Source of the DNA: Corynebacterium glyciniphilum AJ 3170
GTDB taxonomy: Bacteria; Actinomycetota; Actinomycetes; Mycobacteriales; Mycobacteriaceae
NCBI RefSeq assembly: GCF_007673095.1
Contig: NZ_VDYZ01000002.1
Location: forward strand, 286,955 to 350,954
Direction of reading: 5' to 3'
DNA length: 64,000 bases
In this document: positions 45,298 through 54,198 of the stretch, one piece after another
Layout: each line of letters starts with the position of its first letter
Position numbering within the stretch: the stretch's first letter is position 1
Made by a program: the position numbers and the translations under genes
Notes under the pieces: generated by a model
Seen by the model: the letters and a program-made list of their open reading frames with translations, nothing else
Told to the model about the DNA's origin: nothing
Database searches by the model: none

Positions 45298-46329
45298 CTA
45301 TCCGAGCGCACCGGACTTCCAGTCGTCGATGAAGTCCGGATTATCGTCGAGCCACTCGGAGACGGCGTCCTCCATGTTCTCGCCGCCGTAGTTGTCCTCG
45401 GAGAACATGACGTTCTCCAGGGACGACAGGTGTTCGTCATCGAGCACCAGGTTCTTCAGCAGCTGGGCGACGTAGGGATTATCGTCGGAGAAGCCGGTAC
45501 GGGAGAAGTTGTAGATGTTCTCTGCACCGCCCATGGCTCCCTCCGGGTCTTCCAGGTCACGGACCGGGAAGGCGTCGTAGGCCCAGTGGGGACGCCACAG
45601 GGTCACGGCGATGTCGTCACCGTTGTCGGTGGCTCGCTGCAGTTCAGCGAGCATCGCCGGAGTGGATGAGATCTGGAAATCGTAGTCCTCCAGCCCGTAC
45701 TCCGGAATGGCGTGGTCCTGCGTCTGTGTTGTCAGTCCCGCTCCGGGATCGATGCCGACCAGGCGGTTGCCGTAGTCGTCACCCATGTCAGCGAGATCCG
45801 CGATGGTCTGGGCCGGCGAATCCTCGTTGACGGCGATCGTCAACTTGGCGTTGTCGTACCAGCAGCCCTGTGCTTCGAGATCATCTCCGTACTCCTCAAT
45901 GTAACTGTCGTGGGTGATGGGCAGCCAACCGTCCATCAGCACGTCGACATCGCCGCTGGCGACCCCGGTGTACGCCGGTGCAGCGTCGAAGTTGGAGATG
46001 GTGACGGTGTAGCCCTCATCCTCCAGGACGTGCTTGACCAGGTGCGAGGCGGCGAAGGACTCGTCCCAGCCGTTGAACGCGGCGATCGTGACATCTGTGT
46101 CATCATCGGTGTCCAGGTCGGCGAGGTCCGATGATTCCTCACCCGGGGTACAGTCTGCGAAATCGGAGGCGGCACTGGAATCGTCGCCGTCCCCGCCGTT
46201 GTCACTTCCGCCACCTTCGTTTTCGGCTCCGCAGGCAGAGGCCACCAGGGCGGTGGTCACCAGCAGTGCGCCGAGGGACGCGGCTTTACGCCCTCTCTTC
46301 AGGGTTGTGGTCCGTGCAGTCGTGGTCAT
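45298..46329 (-). CDS. Glycine betaine/choline-type ABC transporter substrate-binding lipoprotein
   Basis: A 343-aa OpuAC/ProX-type protein. It has a lipoprotein signal with lipobox LVASACGA (Cys about 33), an acidic Gly/Asp linker, and the ligand domain with ITIAAFNGWDESFAASHL-like start, VDVLMDGWLPITHD and AVTLWRPHWAYDAFPVRDLEDP; the tryptophans in these motifs form the quaternary-ammonium cage. ATG follows GAGGAGAGATC. Last gene of the ATPase-permease-binding protein unit. Role: uptake of compatible solutes under osmotic stress. Confidence 0.92.
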   Translation of the reverse strand: MTTTARTTTLKRGRKAASLGALLVTTALVASACGAENEGGGSDNGGDGDDSSAASDFADCTPGEESSDLADLDTDDDTDVTIAAFNGWDESFAASHLVKHVLEDEGYTVTISNFDAAPAYTGVASGDVDVLMDGWLPITHDSYIEEYGDDLEAQGCWYDNAKLTIAVNEDSPAQTIADLADMGDDYGNRLVGIDPGAGLTTQTQDHAIPEYGLEDYDFQISSTPAMLAELQRATDNGDDIAVTLWRPHWAYDAFPVRDLEDPEGAMGGAENIYNFSRTGFSDDNPYVAQLLKNLVLDDEHLSSLENVMFSEDNYGGENMEDAVSEWLDDNPDFIDDWKSGALG

Positions 46330-46382
46330 GATCTCTCCTCGTGAAAGTCGTACGATGGTTAGCTTAACGAAATTTCTTCGTC

Positions 46383-47249
46383 TCAGTCAGTCCCCTTCTG
46401 CGCCCTGGCCAGTGGCGTCCGGTTACCGAGTCCGGCGGTAACCCGGTCCAGGAAGATCGCCAGGATCACCACAGCGACGCCTGCGTTGACCCCCAGTGGG
46501 ACGTTCAAGGTCTGCAGAGACTGCGTCACCGGGCCACCCAGACCGTCGGCTCCGGCCATGCCGGCGAGTACCACCATGGACAGTGCCAGCATGATGACCT
46601 GGTTGATGCCCGCCATTATCGTCGGCAACGCCAGCGGCAGCTCGATACGGAACAGGATGTGGCGTGGTGTCGCGCCGAAGGCGTTGCCGGCTTCCACTGT
46701 CTCCTGGTTGACCTGGCGAATGCCCAGTTCAGTGAACCGCACACCCGGGGGAAGACAGAAGATCAGCGTGGCGATCATGCCCGGCACCACACCGATGCCG
46801 AAGATCACCATGATCGGGACCAGGTACGCCAACGCGGGCATCGCCTGCATGAAGTCGAGCACGGGTTTGACGATCGCCGACACCGTCGCCGATTTCGCCG
46901 CCCAGATACCCACAGGTACCGAGATGACGACGGCGATGACGACAGCGACGAACACCATGGACAAGGTGTCCATGGTGTTTCCCCACTGGTTCACACCGCG
47001 GACGATGTACAGGCCGACCACGGTGAACACCGCGACTTTCCAACTCGCCGCGGCCCAGGCAACCGCGGCGAGGATGATGATCATCACCCAGTAGACCGGT
47101 GCGCCCAGTACCGCAGCGACACCGTCGTAGGCACCTCCGAGCACGGTGCCGATGAAGTCCAGGAGCCAGCTGAATGCCCGGTTGAACCAGTCGATGAAGT
47201 CGGAGATCCACCGCCCGAGCGGGATGTCCGGATTGAGGAATGAATTCAT
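46383..47249 (-). CDS. Glycine betaine-type ABC transporter permease (ProW/OpuAB)
   Basis: A 288-aa permease with six or seven membrane helices; the BPD_transp_1 EAA loop reads FTELGIRQVNQETVEAGNAFGATPRHILFRIELPLALP in the consensus position. The N-terminal cytoplasmic FIDWFNRAFSWLLDFIG region is typical of ProW-like permeases. Starts 3 nt after the stop of the ATPase gene. Confidence 0.93.
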   Translation of the reverse strand: MNSFLNPDIPLGRWISDFIDWFNRAFSWLLDFIGTVLGGAYDGVAAVLGAPVYWVMIIILAAVAWAAASWKVAVFTVVGLYIVRGVNQWGNTMDTLSMVFVAVVIAVVISVPVGIWAAKSATVSAIVKPVLDFMQAMPALAYLVPIMVIFGIGVVPGMIATLIFCLPPGVRFTELGIRQVNQETVEAGNAFGATPRHILFRIELPLALPTIMAGINQVIMLALSMVVLAGMAGADGLGGPVTQSLQTLNVPLGVNAGVAVVILAIFLDRVTAGLGNRTPLARAQKGTD

Positions 47250-47252
47250 GTT

Positions 47253-48281
47253 TCAGTTCACCTTTCCGGCCATCGTCGCCACCAGCGCCTTCGGATCCAC
47301 GACCCCGACGAGCGAACCGTTGTCCATCACCGCCAGCGATCCGGTGGCCTCGGCGGAGTCGTGCACTTCCGCCGACCGGGTGAAGAGTTCCCCCAGTAGC
47401 GTGTCGGCCTCCACCGTCGGCAACGAGGACGCATCTGGTCCGGCTTCCGTCATCACGTTGCGTGCCGTGAGGACACGGGTGCGGTCGATGTCAGCGAGGA
47501 AATCGGCGATGTAGTCGTCAGCAGGACGGGTGAGAATCTCGTTGGCCGTACCGATCTGTGCGATGCGCCCGGCACGCATGATCGCGATGCGGTCACCGAG
47601 CCGCATCGCCTCATTGAGGTCATGGCTGATGAAGATGATCGTCTTGCCCAGTTCACGTTGCAGTTCGAGCAACTGGGTCTGCATTTCATTGCGGATCAGC
47701 GGGTCAAGCGCAGAGAACGCCTCATCCATGAGCAGGATCTCCGTCTCGGCCGCGAGGGCGCGTGCCAACCCGACTCGCTGCTGCATTCCGCCGGACAGCT
47801 GGCCCGGTAGGCTGTCCCCCCATCCGTCGAGGCCGACCTGCTGCAGCCAGTGGTCAGCCCGTTCCAGACGTTGTTTCCTGCCGACCCCCTGAATCTCCAG
47901 GGAGTAGGCGGCATTGTCCCGGACGGTGCGGTGCGGCAGCAGTGCGAAATGCTGGAACACCATGGAGATGTGCGTCTTACGGAGTTCCCGAAGTTCTCCG
48001 TCGCCCATCTCCGAGATGTTCTTTCCTGCGACGTTGATCGTGCCCGCAGTCGGCGACCACAACCCGTTTATCATGCGGATCAAGGTGGATTTTCCGGAGC
48101 CGGACAACCCCATCACAACGAAAATCTCGCCCTTGTCCACCGAGAAACTCGCGTCGATGACACCTGCCGTTCCCAGGTCCGTCAGTTCACTACGGTCGGC
48201 CCCCGTCTCCAACCGTCGCACCACTTCAGGGCCGTTCTTCCCGAAGACCTTGTAGACATGTGAAGCCTCAACTACACCCAT
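47253..48281 (-). CDS. Glycine betaine-type ABC transporter ATP-binding protein (ProV/OpuAA)
   Basis: A 342-aa ATPase. Walker A GLSGSGKST, signature LSGGMQQRVGLARAL, Walker B ILLMDEAFSALDP, and FISHDLNEAMRLGDRIAIM. The C-terminal 80 residues (ARNVMTEAGPDASSL to GSLVGVVDPKALV) form a CBS-type regulatory domain as in OpuA, which may sense ionic strength. ATG with GGAGGCG 8 to 10 nt upstream. First gene of the importer operon. Confidence 0.94.
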   Translation of the reverse strand: MGVVEASHVYKVFGKNGPEVVRRLETGADRSELTDLGTAGVIDASFSVDKGEIFVVMGLSGSGKSTLIRMINGLWSPTAGTINVAGKNISEMGDGELRELRKTHISMVFQHFALLPHRTVRDNAAYSLEIQGVGRKQRLERADHWLQQVGLDGWGDSLPGQLSGGMQQRVGLARALAAETEILLMDEAFSALDPLIRNEMQTQLLELQRELGKTIIFISHDLNEAMRLGDRIAIMRAGRIAQIGTANEILTRPADDYIADFLADIDRTRVLTARNVMTEAGPDASSLPTVEADTLLGELFTRSAEVHDSAEATGSLAVMDNGSLVGVVDPKALVATMAGKVN

Positions 48282-48474
48282 GCTCTTTTCGCCTCCGACG
48301 TCCGCGGAACTCCTTGTGACAGACCTCCACCATAGAAAACATTGGGGCCCGCTGCGAACATTCTGTGTAGAAACTGTCGGAGAAGTTCCTCGAAACTGGC
48401 GTCAGAAAGCGCGCCTACCAGTCAGTATGACCGAGATAACGACCGGGGATTCTCAAGAGAAAAGAGCAAGGAAT

Positions 48475-50589
48475 TCACCCCCCGATATCGGGGAGCATGT
48501 CGGCATAACTGCGCTCGAGCTCGGCCAGCCATGCCCGGGCATTCCCGTCCGACGGGGCACGCCAGTCCCCCCGTGGTGACAGGGAGCCCGCGGGCGACAC
48601 CTTCGGTCCGTTCGGCACGGCGGTCCGTTTGAACTGGGCGAATCCGAAGAACCGGCGCAGGAAGGTACGCTCCCAGGCCACGATCGTCTGGAGGTCGTAG
48701 TCGTAGCGGTCCTCGTCGGGGAACCCGGCGGGCCACTGCCCCTCTCCTGCGTCCTTCCAGGCGTGCCAGGCGAGGAAAGCGATCGTGGAGGGGCGGGTCC
48801 CACGGAACACGTGCCACAGCGTGAAGTCGTGCAATGCGTACGGCCCGATGGTGTCCTCCGTGGACTGCACCTGTCCGTCCGCACCAGCGGGCACCAGCTC
48901 GGGACTGATTTCGGTGTCGAGCACGGAGCGCAGCACCTCTGCGGCATCCTCCCCGACCACGTTCCCGTCGGCGATGACCCAGCGGATGAGGTGCTGGATC
49001 AACGTCTTGGGCACACCGGAGTTCACCGCGTAGTGGCTCATCTGGTCCCCCACCCCGTAGGTGCACCAGCCGAGGGCGAACTCGGAGAGGTCACCGGTGC
49101 CCACCACGATACCGCCGAGATGGTTGGCCAGACGGAAGAGGTAGTCGGTGCGCAGACCTGCCTGCACGTTCTCGAAAGTCACGTCGTACACCGGCTCACC
49201 GTCGCCGGCAGGATGGCCCATCTGCGCGAGCATTTCCGTGGCGGCGGGCCGGATGTCGAGTGTCTCGATCGTCGCGCCCATGGTTTCGGCGAGCTTCACC
49301 GCGTTCGATTTCGTGTGGTCTGAGGTGGCGAACCCCGGCATGGTGTACGCCAGGATGTCCGACCGCGGGCGCCCCGTACGGTCCATCGCTCGGGCCACGA
49401 CCAGGAGGGCGTGGGTGGAGTCCAGGCCACCGGAGACGCCGATCACGGGGCGTGGGTCGCCGATGGCCTGCAGCCGCTGGACGAGCCCGGACACCTGGAT
49501 GTTGAAGGTCTCGTAGCAGTCCTGCGCCAGGCGGGCGGGGTCGCCGGGCACGAACGGGAACCGCGCGATGTCCCGGCGCAGCCCCACATCGTCCTGCGGT
49601 GGATTCAGTGTGAAGGAGACCATGCGAAAACCGGCGTCCGACCGGTCCTGCACCGTCCGACGGTTGTCGTCGAAGGTGCCCTGGCGGATGCGCGCCGCCC
49701 GGAGGCCGTGGACATCCACGTCAGCGACACTGACGCGCGGCCCGTCGGGGAAACGTTCCGTCTCCTCCAGCAATACTCCGCGTTCGTAGACCATGGTCAG
49801 TCCGTCCCAGGAGACGTCGTTGGTGGACTCCCCCTGGCCGGCAGCGGCATAGACGTAGGCCGCCAGGTTCCGCGACGACGCCGACTTCGCCAGCAGGTGC
49901 CGGTCATCGGCCCGCTGCACCGTGATGGGGCTTCCCGACAGGTTCAGCAGGACGGTGGCCCCCTGCAACGCCGCGAGTGACGACGGAGGCACCGGGACCC
50001 ACATATCCTCACAGACCTCGGCGTGGACGGTCAGTCCGGGCACGTCCTGCGCCTCGAAGAGCAGGTCGGTGCCGAAGGGCACCTCCGTCTCACCGATCCG
50101 GATGTGCCCGCCGCGGACATCATCGCCCGGGGCGTACCAGCGACGTTCGTAGAACTCACGGTAGGTCGGCAGATAGGACTTCGGGGCGACGCCGAGGATC
50201 CTTCCCCGGTGGATGATGACCGCGCAGTTGTACAGGCGGTTGCCGTGCGCCAACGGCGCGCCGACGACAAGCACGGGAAAGAGTTTCTCCGACGCCGCGA
50301 CAAGGGTGCGCAATGCATCAGTGACCGCGTCGAGCAGGACGTCCTGCATGACCAGGTCGTCAATGGCATAGCCGGTGAGGCTGAGTTCAGGGAAGACGGC
50401 GACGGCGACGTGATCGTCGTGGAGCTGACGGGCAGTCTCGAGGATGACGCGGACGTTCGACGCGGGGTCGGCGACGGAGACTGGAACGGTGGCCGCGGCG
50501 ATCCTGGCGAAACCGTGCGTGTAGGCACCGCCGCGCGGTTTTTCTTGGGCGGTGTGCGCTGCAGAGGGTGCTGATGGTCCTGTCGACAT
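48475..50589 (-). CDS. nadE: Glutamine-dependent NAD+ synthetase
   Basis: A 704-aa two-domain enzyme converting nicotinate adenine dinucleotide to NAD+ with ATP and glutamine. The N-terminal nitrilase-fold glutaminase has the triad Glu68 (FPELSLTGY), Lys137 (APKSYLPTYREFYE) and Cys193 (AEVCEDMWVP). The C-terminal synthetase has the PP-loop GVSGGLDSTHAL and GTGDLSEFALGWCTYG. Length matches the M. tuberculosis-type NadE. ATG 50589 chosen; GTG 50595 is also possible. Confidence 0.96.
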   Translation of the reverse strand: MSTGPSAPSAAHTAQEKPRGGAYTHGFARIAAATVPVSVADPASNVRVILETARQLHDDHVAVAVFPELSLTGYAIDDLVMQDVLLDAVTDALRTLVAASEKLFPVLVVGAPLAHGNRLYNCAVIIHRGRILGVAPKSYLPTYREFYERRWYAPGDDVRGGHIRIGETEVPFGTDLLFEAQDVPGLTVHAEVCEDMWVPVPPSSLAALQGATVLLNLSGSPITVQRADDRHLLAKSASSRNLAAYVYAAAGQGESTNDVSWDGLTMVYERGVLLEETERFPDGPRVSVADVDVHGLRAARIRQGTFDDNRRTVQDRSDAGFRMVSFTLNPPQDDVGLRRDIARFPFVPGDPARLAQDCYETFNIQVSGLVQRLQAIGDPRPVIGVSGGLDSTHALLVVARAMDRTGRPRSDILAYTMPGFATSDHTKSNAVKLAETMGATIETLDIRPAATEMLAQMGHPAGDGEPVYDVTFENVQAGLRTDYLFRLANHLGGIVVGTGDLSEFALGWCTYGVGDQMSHYAVNSGVPKTLIQHLIRWVIADGNVVGEDAAEVLRSVLDTEISPELVPAGADGQVQSTEDTIGPYALHDFTLWHVFRGTRPSTIAFLAWHAWKDAGEGQWPAGFPDEDRYDYDLQTIVAWERTFLRRFFGFAQFKRTAVPNGPKVSPAGSLSPRGDWRAPSDGNARAWLAELERSYADMLPDIGG

Positions 50590-50624
50590 GGCCACCAGTC
50601 TGCCACGGGGTCCGCGACCGACGG

Positions 50625-50665
50625 AGCAACCCCAGAGGCTAGTCGGACCGACCTGTGGGGTTGCT
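50625..50665. repeat. Palindromic repeat, copy 3; terminator of the usp gene
   Basis: AGCAACCCCAGAGGC (50625-50639) pairs with ACCTGTGGGGTTGCT (50651-50665) with two mismatches. The right arm is identical to that of the copy at 17387-17401, over 33 kb away. It lies downstream of usp and upstream of nadE. Confidence 0.7.
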
Positions 50666-50735
50666 GCGTCGGTCCTCCTGACCTACGCACGCACCGGTGA
50701 GCCGTCCCCGTCGATGACAGGCAGCGGGACCCGCG

Positions 50736-51209
50736 TCACCGCTGGGTGGTGTTGACGATGTAGAGGTCGCATGTCGCCTCGGAGGCGACTTTGCGGGCCA
50801 CACTACCGAGGATCCTGGCGACCCCCTGGACGTGCTTGTTGCCTACGACGATGGTATCGGCCTCCAGCTCCTCGGCCGTGCGCAGAAGCGCGTCCGCAGG
50901 CGTCCCCTGCGCCGCGTACGCCTGGATCGTCAGGGACGGGTGGGACTCTCGCAGAGCTTCCGCCACAGACTCCGCCACCTGCTGCGCAGCACCGGCCAGT
51001 CTCTCAGTGAGCTGGCGGTAGGCATTCTCGGTCAACGACCCCTCACCCCTGTTCTGGACAGGGGGCTGGTAACTGTCGGCACCACGTGTGCTGTAAGCGC
51101 TGATCACATGCAGTTCCGCTCCGAACCCTTCGGCCACCTCTGCGGCCTTGGCTGCCGCGCGCAGGGCCGTCTGACTCGAATCGACCCCGGTCACGATTTT
51201 CCTGGTCAT
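50736..51209 (-). CDS. Universal stress protein (UspA family)
   Basis: A 157-aa single Usp domain: KIVTGVDSSQTALRAAAKAAE at the start, ADTIVVGNKHVQGVARILGSVARKVASEATCDLYIV at the end. The latter resembles the ATP-binding GxxGxxxxxxxxxG(S/T) motif, with the first glycine pair partly changed (GNKHVQG). Cytosolic; function in stress or nucleotide sensing is inferred from family. Confidence 0.9.
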   Translation of the reverse strand: MTRKIVTGVDSSQTALRAAAKAAEVAEGFGAELHVISAYSTRGADSYQPPVQNRGEGSLTENAYRQLTERLAGAAQQVAESVAEALRESHPSLTIQAYAAQGTPADALLRTAEELEADTIVVGNKHVQGVARILGSVARKVASEATCDLYIVNTTQR

Positions 51210-51276
51210 CTCAACCCTTCCGTTCCCGTCGTCACGACATGTGTTTTCATGTGTCTTCCTTGGGAGCCATCATAGT

Positions 51277-51305
51277 CTGTGACGGCTCACGGCGGTCCGT
51301 CACAG
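51277..51305 (-). terminator. Hairpin after the siderophore importer operon
   Basis: CTGTGACGG (51277-51285) and CCGTCACAG (51297-51305) form a perfect 9-bp stem immediately after the ATPase gene stop on the minus strand. No T-run, so the strength is uncertain. Confidence 0.5.
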
Positions 51306-51306
51306 C

Positions 51307-52107
51307 TCACAGCACCCGGTGACGACCGATGGGTAGCACGAGCGGTGTCCCTGACACGGGGTCCTCGATGATTCGGGAGCGCAGCCCGAAGACCTTCTCC
51401 ACCCGTTCCTCGGTGAAGATCTCGGACGGCGCACCCACCGCCTCCACTCCTCCGTCGGCGATCATCACGACCTGGTCGCAGTAACGCGCCGCGAGGTTCA
51501 GGTCGTGCAGCACCATGACGATCGTGATCCCGGCCGAGCCGTTCACGTCGGTGAGGAGATCGAGTACCTCGACCTGGTGAGCGACGTCCAGGAAGGTCGT
51601 CGGCTCGTCCAGCAGCATCAGGTCGGTCTGTTGTGCGAGCGCCATGGCGATCCACACGCGCTGTCGTTGGCCACCCGACAGTTCGTCGACGGCCCGGTCC
51701 GCCAGGGCTGCGGTCCCGGTGGTGTCCAGTGCGAAGGCGACGGCCTCGTCGTCCGCGGCCGACCAGCGCGACATGATGCCCTGGTGCGGGTGCCGTCCCC
51801 GTCCCACCAGGTCCGCCACGGTGATGCCTTCCGGGGCGATCGGCGACTGGGGCAGCAGGCCGAGCGTCCGGGCGAGTTCCTTGGCGGGACGGGAGTGCAC
51901 GTCCTTTCCGTCCAGCAGGACGTGCCCGGAAGCCGGTTTCAGCAGGCGTGACATCGACTTCAACAACGTCGACTTCCCGCAGGCGTTCGCCCCGATGATG
52001 CCGGTGACCTTCCCCGGCAGGACGGAGAGGTCGATGTCACGGATCACGGTACGGTCGCCGTACCCCAGGGTCAGGTCGTCGACGGTCAGCGTGTGGTGTG
52101 TCGTCAC
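51307..52107 (-). CDS. Iron-siderophore ABC transporter ATP-binding protein
   Basis: A 266-aa FecE/FepC-type ATPase. Walker A GANACGKSTL, signature LSGGQRQRVWIAMALAQ, Walker B LMLLDEPTTFLD, followed by HQVEVLDLL and VLHDLNLAARYCD, all characteristic of the iron(III) family. GTG 52107 overlaps the permease stop (GTGA) and follows GGAGG. Last gene of the importer operon. Confidence 0.94.
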   Translation of the reverse strand: MTTHHTLTVDDLTLGYGDRTVIRDIDLSVLPGKVTGIIGANACGKSTLLKSMSRLLKPASGHVLLDGKDVHSRPAKELARTLGLLPQSPIAPEGITVADLVGRGRHPHQGIMSRWSAADDEAVAFALDTTGTAALADRAVDELSGGQRQRVWIAMALAQQTDLMLLDEPTTFLDVAHQVEVLDLLTDVNGSAGITIVMVLHDLNLAARYCDQVVMIADGGVEAVGAPSEIFTEERVEKVFGLRSRIIEDPVSGTPLVLPIGRHRVL

Positions 52108-53150
52108 AGTGCACCTCCAGTGGCATTGCGCCGGTTGGTCCGGATGATGAGGTAGATCAGGTAGGGCGCGCCGAGGACACCGGTGATGACGCCGACGGGG
52201 TAGCGTGCGTCGAACGCCCACTGCCCGGCGAAGTCGGCGACGAGAACCAGCAGGCCCCCGACAAGGGCCGACGGGATGAGCAGGTTGGTTCCCGGCCCGA
52301 CGAGGCGTGCCGCGATCGGTCCGGAGAGGAAGGCCACGAAAGCGATCGGTCCGGCCGCCGCGGTGGCGAAGGCAATGAGCCCGACGCCGGCGACAACCAG
52401 GACCAGCCGGGTCACGGAGACACGGACGCCGAGTGCGCCGGCGGTCTCGTCGCCGAGCTGGGTGATCGCGAGGTTGCGCCACTGTGCCAGCAGCACCGGC
52501 ACCAGGACCACGAGGGCGACGAGAACGAGAAGGACGTCCTCCCAGGTGGCGTTGTTGAGGCTGCCCGTGAGCCAACGCATGGCGGTCTGGGTGTCCCAGC
52601 TCTGCGCCGTGGACAACTGCCAGTTCGTCAGACTGGTGAGGATCGCGGACACGCCGATACCCACCAGGATCAGGCGCGTCCCGGCGACCCCGCCTTTCCA
52701 GGCGAGGGCGAACACCAGGACCGCCACGCCGAGACCGGCGGCAATCGCAAAGGCCGACACACCTGCCTGGCTGAGCGAGAGGGTCAGGATGGCGAACACG
52801 GCCGCCGTCGAGGCACCGGAGCTGATTCCGATGATGTCGGGGCTGGCCAGAGGGTTGCGCAACATCGTCTGGAAGACCACACCGCCGAGCCCGAAGGCCA
52901 GGCCGCAGACCACCGCCAGGGATGCGCGGGGCAGGCGGAGCCGTCCGACGGTGAAGCTGGCGCCGGGGACCGTCTCCCCGGTGGCGACACGCCACACGTC
53001 CTGCAACGGGTAGACGGTGTGGCCGTAGGACAGGGACACCAGGTACATCGCGACAACAAGAACGGAAAGGACCCCGACGAGGATCCACCAGCGACGGAGG
53101 CGTCCCCGGCGTTCGGCGGCGACGGCCGCGACAGTGGAGGGAGTGGTCAC
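52104..53150 (-). CDS. Iron-siderophore ABC transporter permease 2 (FecCD family)
   Basis: A 348-aa permease with about nine membrane helices; FecCD signatures include VCGLAFGLGGVVFQTMLRNPLASPDIIGISSGAS and GPIAFVAFLSGPIAARLVGPG. GTG start overlaps the preceding permease stop. Pairs with the next-upstream permease to form the membrane channel. Confidence 0.94.
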   Translation of the reverse strand: MTTPSTVAAVAAERRGRLRRWWILVGVLSVLVVAMYLVSLSYGHTVYPLQDVWRVATGETVPGASFTVGRLRLPRASLAVVCGLAFGLGGVVFQTMLRNPLASPDIIGISSGASTAAVFAILTLSLSQAGVSAFAIAAGLGVAVLVFALAWKGGVAGTRLILVGIGVSAILTSLTNWQLSTAQSWDTQTAMRWLTGSLNNATWEDVLLVLVALVVLVPVLLAQWRNLAITQLGDETAGALGVRVSVTRLVLVVAGVGLIAFATAAAGPIAFVAFLSGPIAARLVGPGTNLLIPSALVGGLLVLVADFAGQWAFDARYPVGVITGVLGAPYLIYLIIRTNRRNATGGAL

Positions 53151-54184
53151 AGCGCACGCACCTTCTGACGTCGGACGATGGCGATGAATACCGGTGCCCC
53201 GATCAGGGCGGTGAGGATACCGACCTCCAGCTCGGAGGGACGGGCGACGATGCGCCCCAGCACGTCTGCGGCAACGAGCAGGAGGGCACCGGTCACCGCC
53301 GAGAACGGGATCAGCCAGCGGTGGTCGACCCCTACGAGCAGCCGGCAGGCGTGCGGGACGACGAGACCGACGAAGCCGATAGGGCCGGTCACCGCGGTCA
53401 CCGCCCCGCAGAGGATGACCGCGCCGAGAGCAGCCGCGGCACGGGTCCGCGCGACCCGTTCCCCCAGACCTGCGGCGAGTTCATCACCGAGGGCGAGGGA
53501 GTTCAGGCCACGGGCCGAGAGCAGGCAGATCAGGAACCCCACCACCAGGAACGGTGCGACGAGCCGGATCGACGCCCAGGTCCCGCCACCGACACCGCCG
53601 ATCTGCCAGTCCCGCGCCGCATCGACGAGGTCGGTCCGGGTCAGCATGATCGCACTGATGAATGAGGTCAACGCCGCAGCCGTGGCGGACCCCGCGAGGG
53701 CGAGTTTCAGTGGCGTGGCGCCACCGTGACCGAGTGAGCCGATGACGTAGACGACGACAGCGGTGACCGCTGCCCCGGCCATGGCCACCCAGATGAACTC
53801 CCCCGGGGTGCTGAGACTGAGGTAGGCCATCCCCAGGACGACGGCGAGCGCGGCACCGGTGTTGACGCCCAGGATCCCCGGGTCGGCCAACGGGTTGCGG
53901 GTGACTCCCTGCATCACTGCACCGGTGACACCGAGTGCCGCTCCGGCGATGACCGCCAGGACGGTGCGTGGGATGCGGGTGGCGACGGCGGCCTGGTCGA
54001 ATCCGTCCGCCGCGCCGGTGTAGGCGGCGAGGATGTCCTCGAGACCGACGCTACGCGATCCCACCGCAGTGGAGACCGCCATGACCACCACCAGGGCCAC
54101 GGTGGCGAGGAGCAGCCAGAAGGTGCGCATCGCCGTTGAGCGTCGCAGGCTCTCCGCGGTGCTTGTCGTCGTGCTCGTCGTCAT
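53147..54184 (-). CDS. Iron-siderophore ABC transporter permease 1 (FecCD family)
   Basis: A 345-aa FecCD permease. Signatures are AGAALGVTGAVMQGVTRNPLADPGILGVNTGAAL and GPIGFVGLVVPHACRLLVGVDHR, the latter containing the ATPase-contact loop. ATG 54184 is 14 nt downstream of the binding-protein stop. Confidence 0.94.
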   Translation of the reverse strand: MTTSTTTSTAESLRRSTAMRTFWLLLATVALVVVMAVSTAVGSRSVGLEDILAAYTGAADGFDQAAVATRIPRTVLAVIAGAALGVTGAVMQGVTRNPLADPGILGVNTGAALAVVLGMAYLSLSTPGEFIWVAMAGAAVTAVVVYVIGSLGHGGATPLKLALAGSATAAALTSFISAIMLTRTDLVDAARDWQIGGVGGGTWASIRLVAPFLVVGFLICLLSARGLNSLALGDELAAGLGERVARTRAAAALGAVILCGAVTAVTGPIGFVGLVVPHACRLLVGVDHRWLIPFSAVTGALLLVAADVLGRIVARPSELEVGILTALIGAPVFIAIVRRQKVRAL

Positions 54185-54198
54185 TGTGGGGGCCGGTG

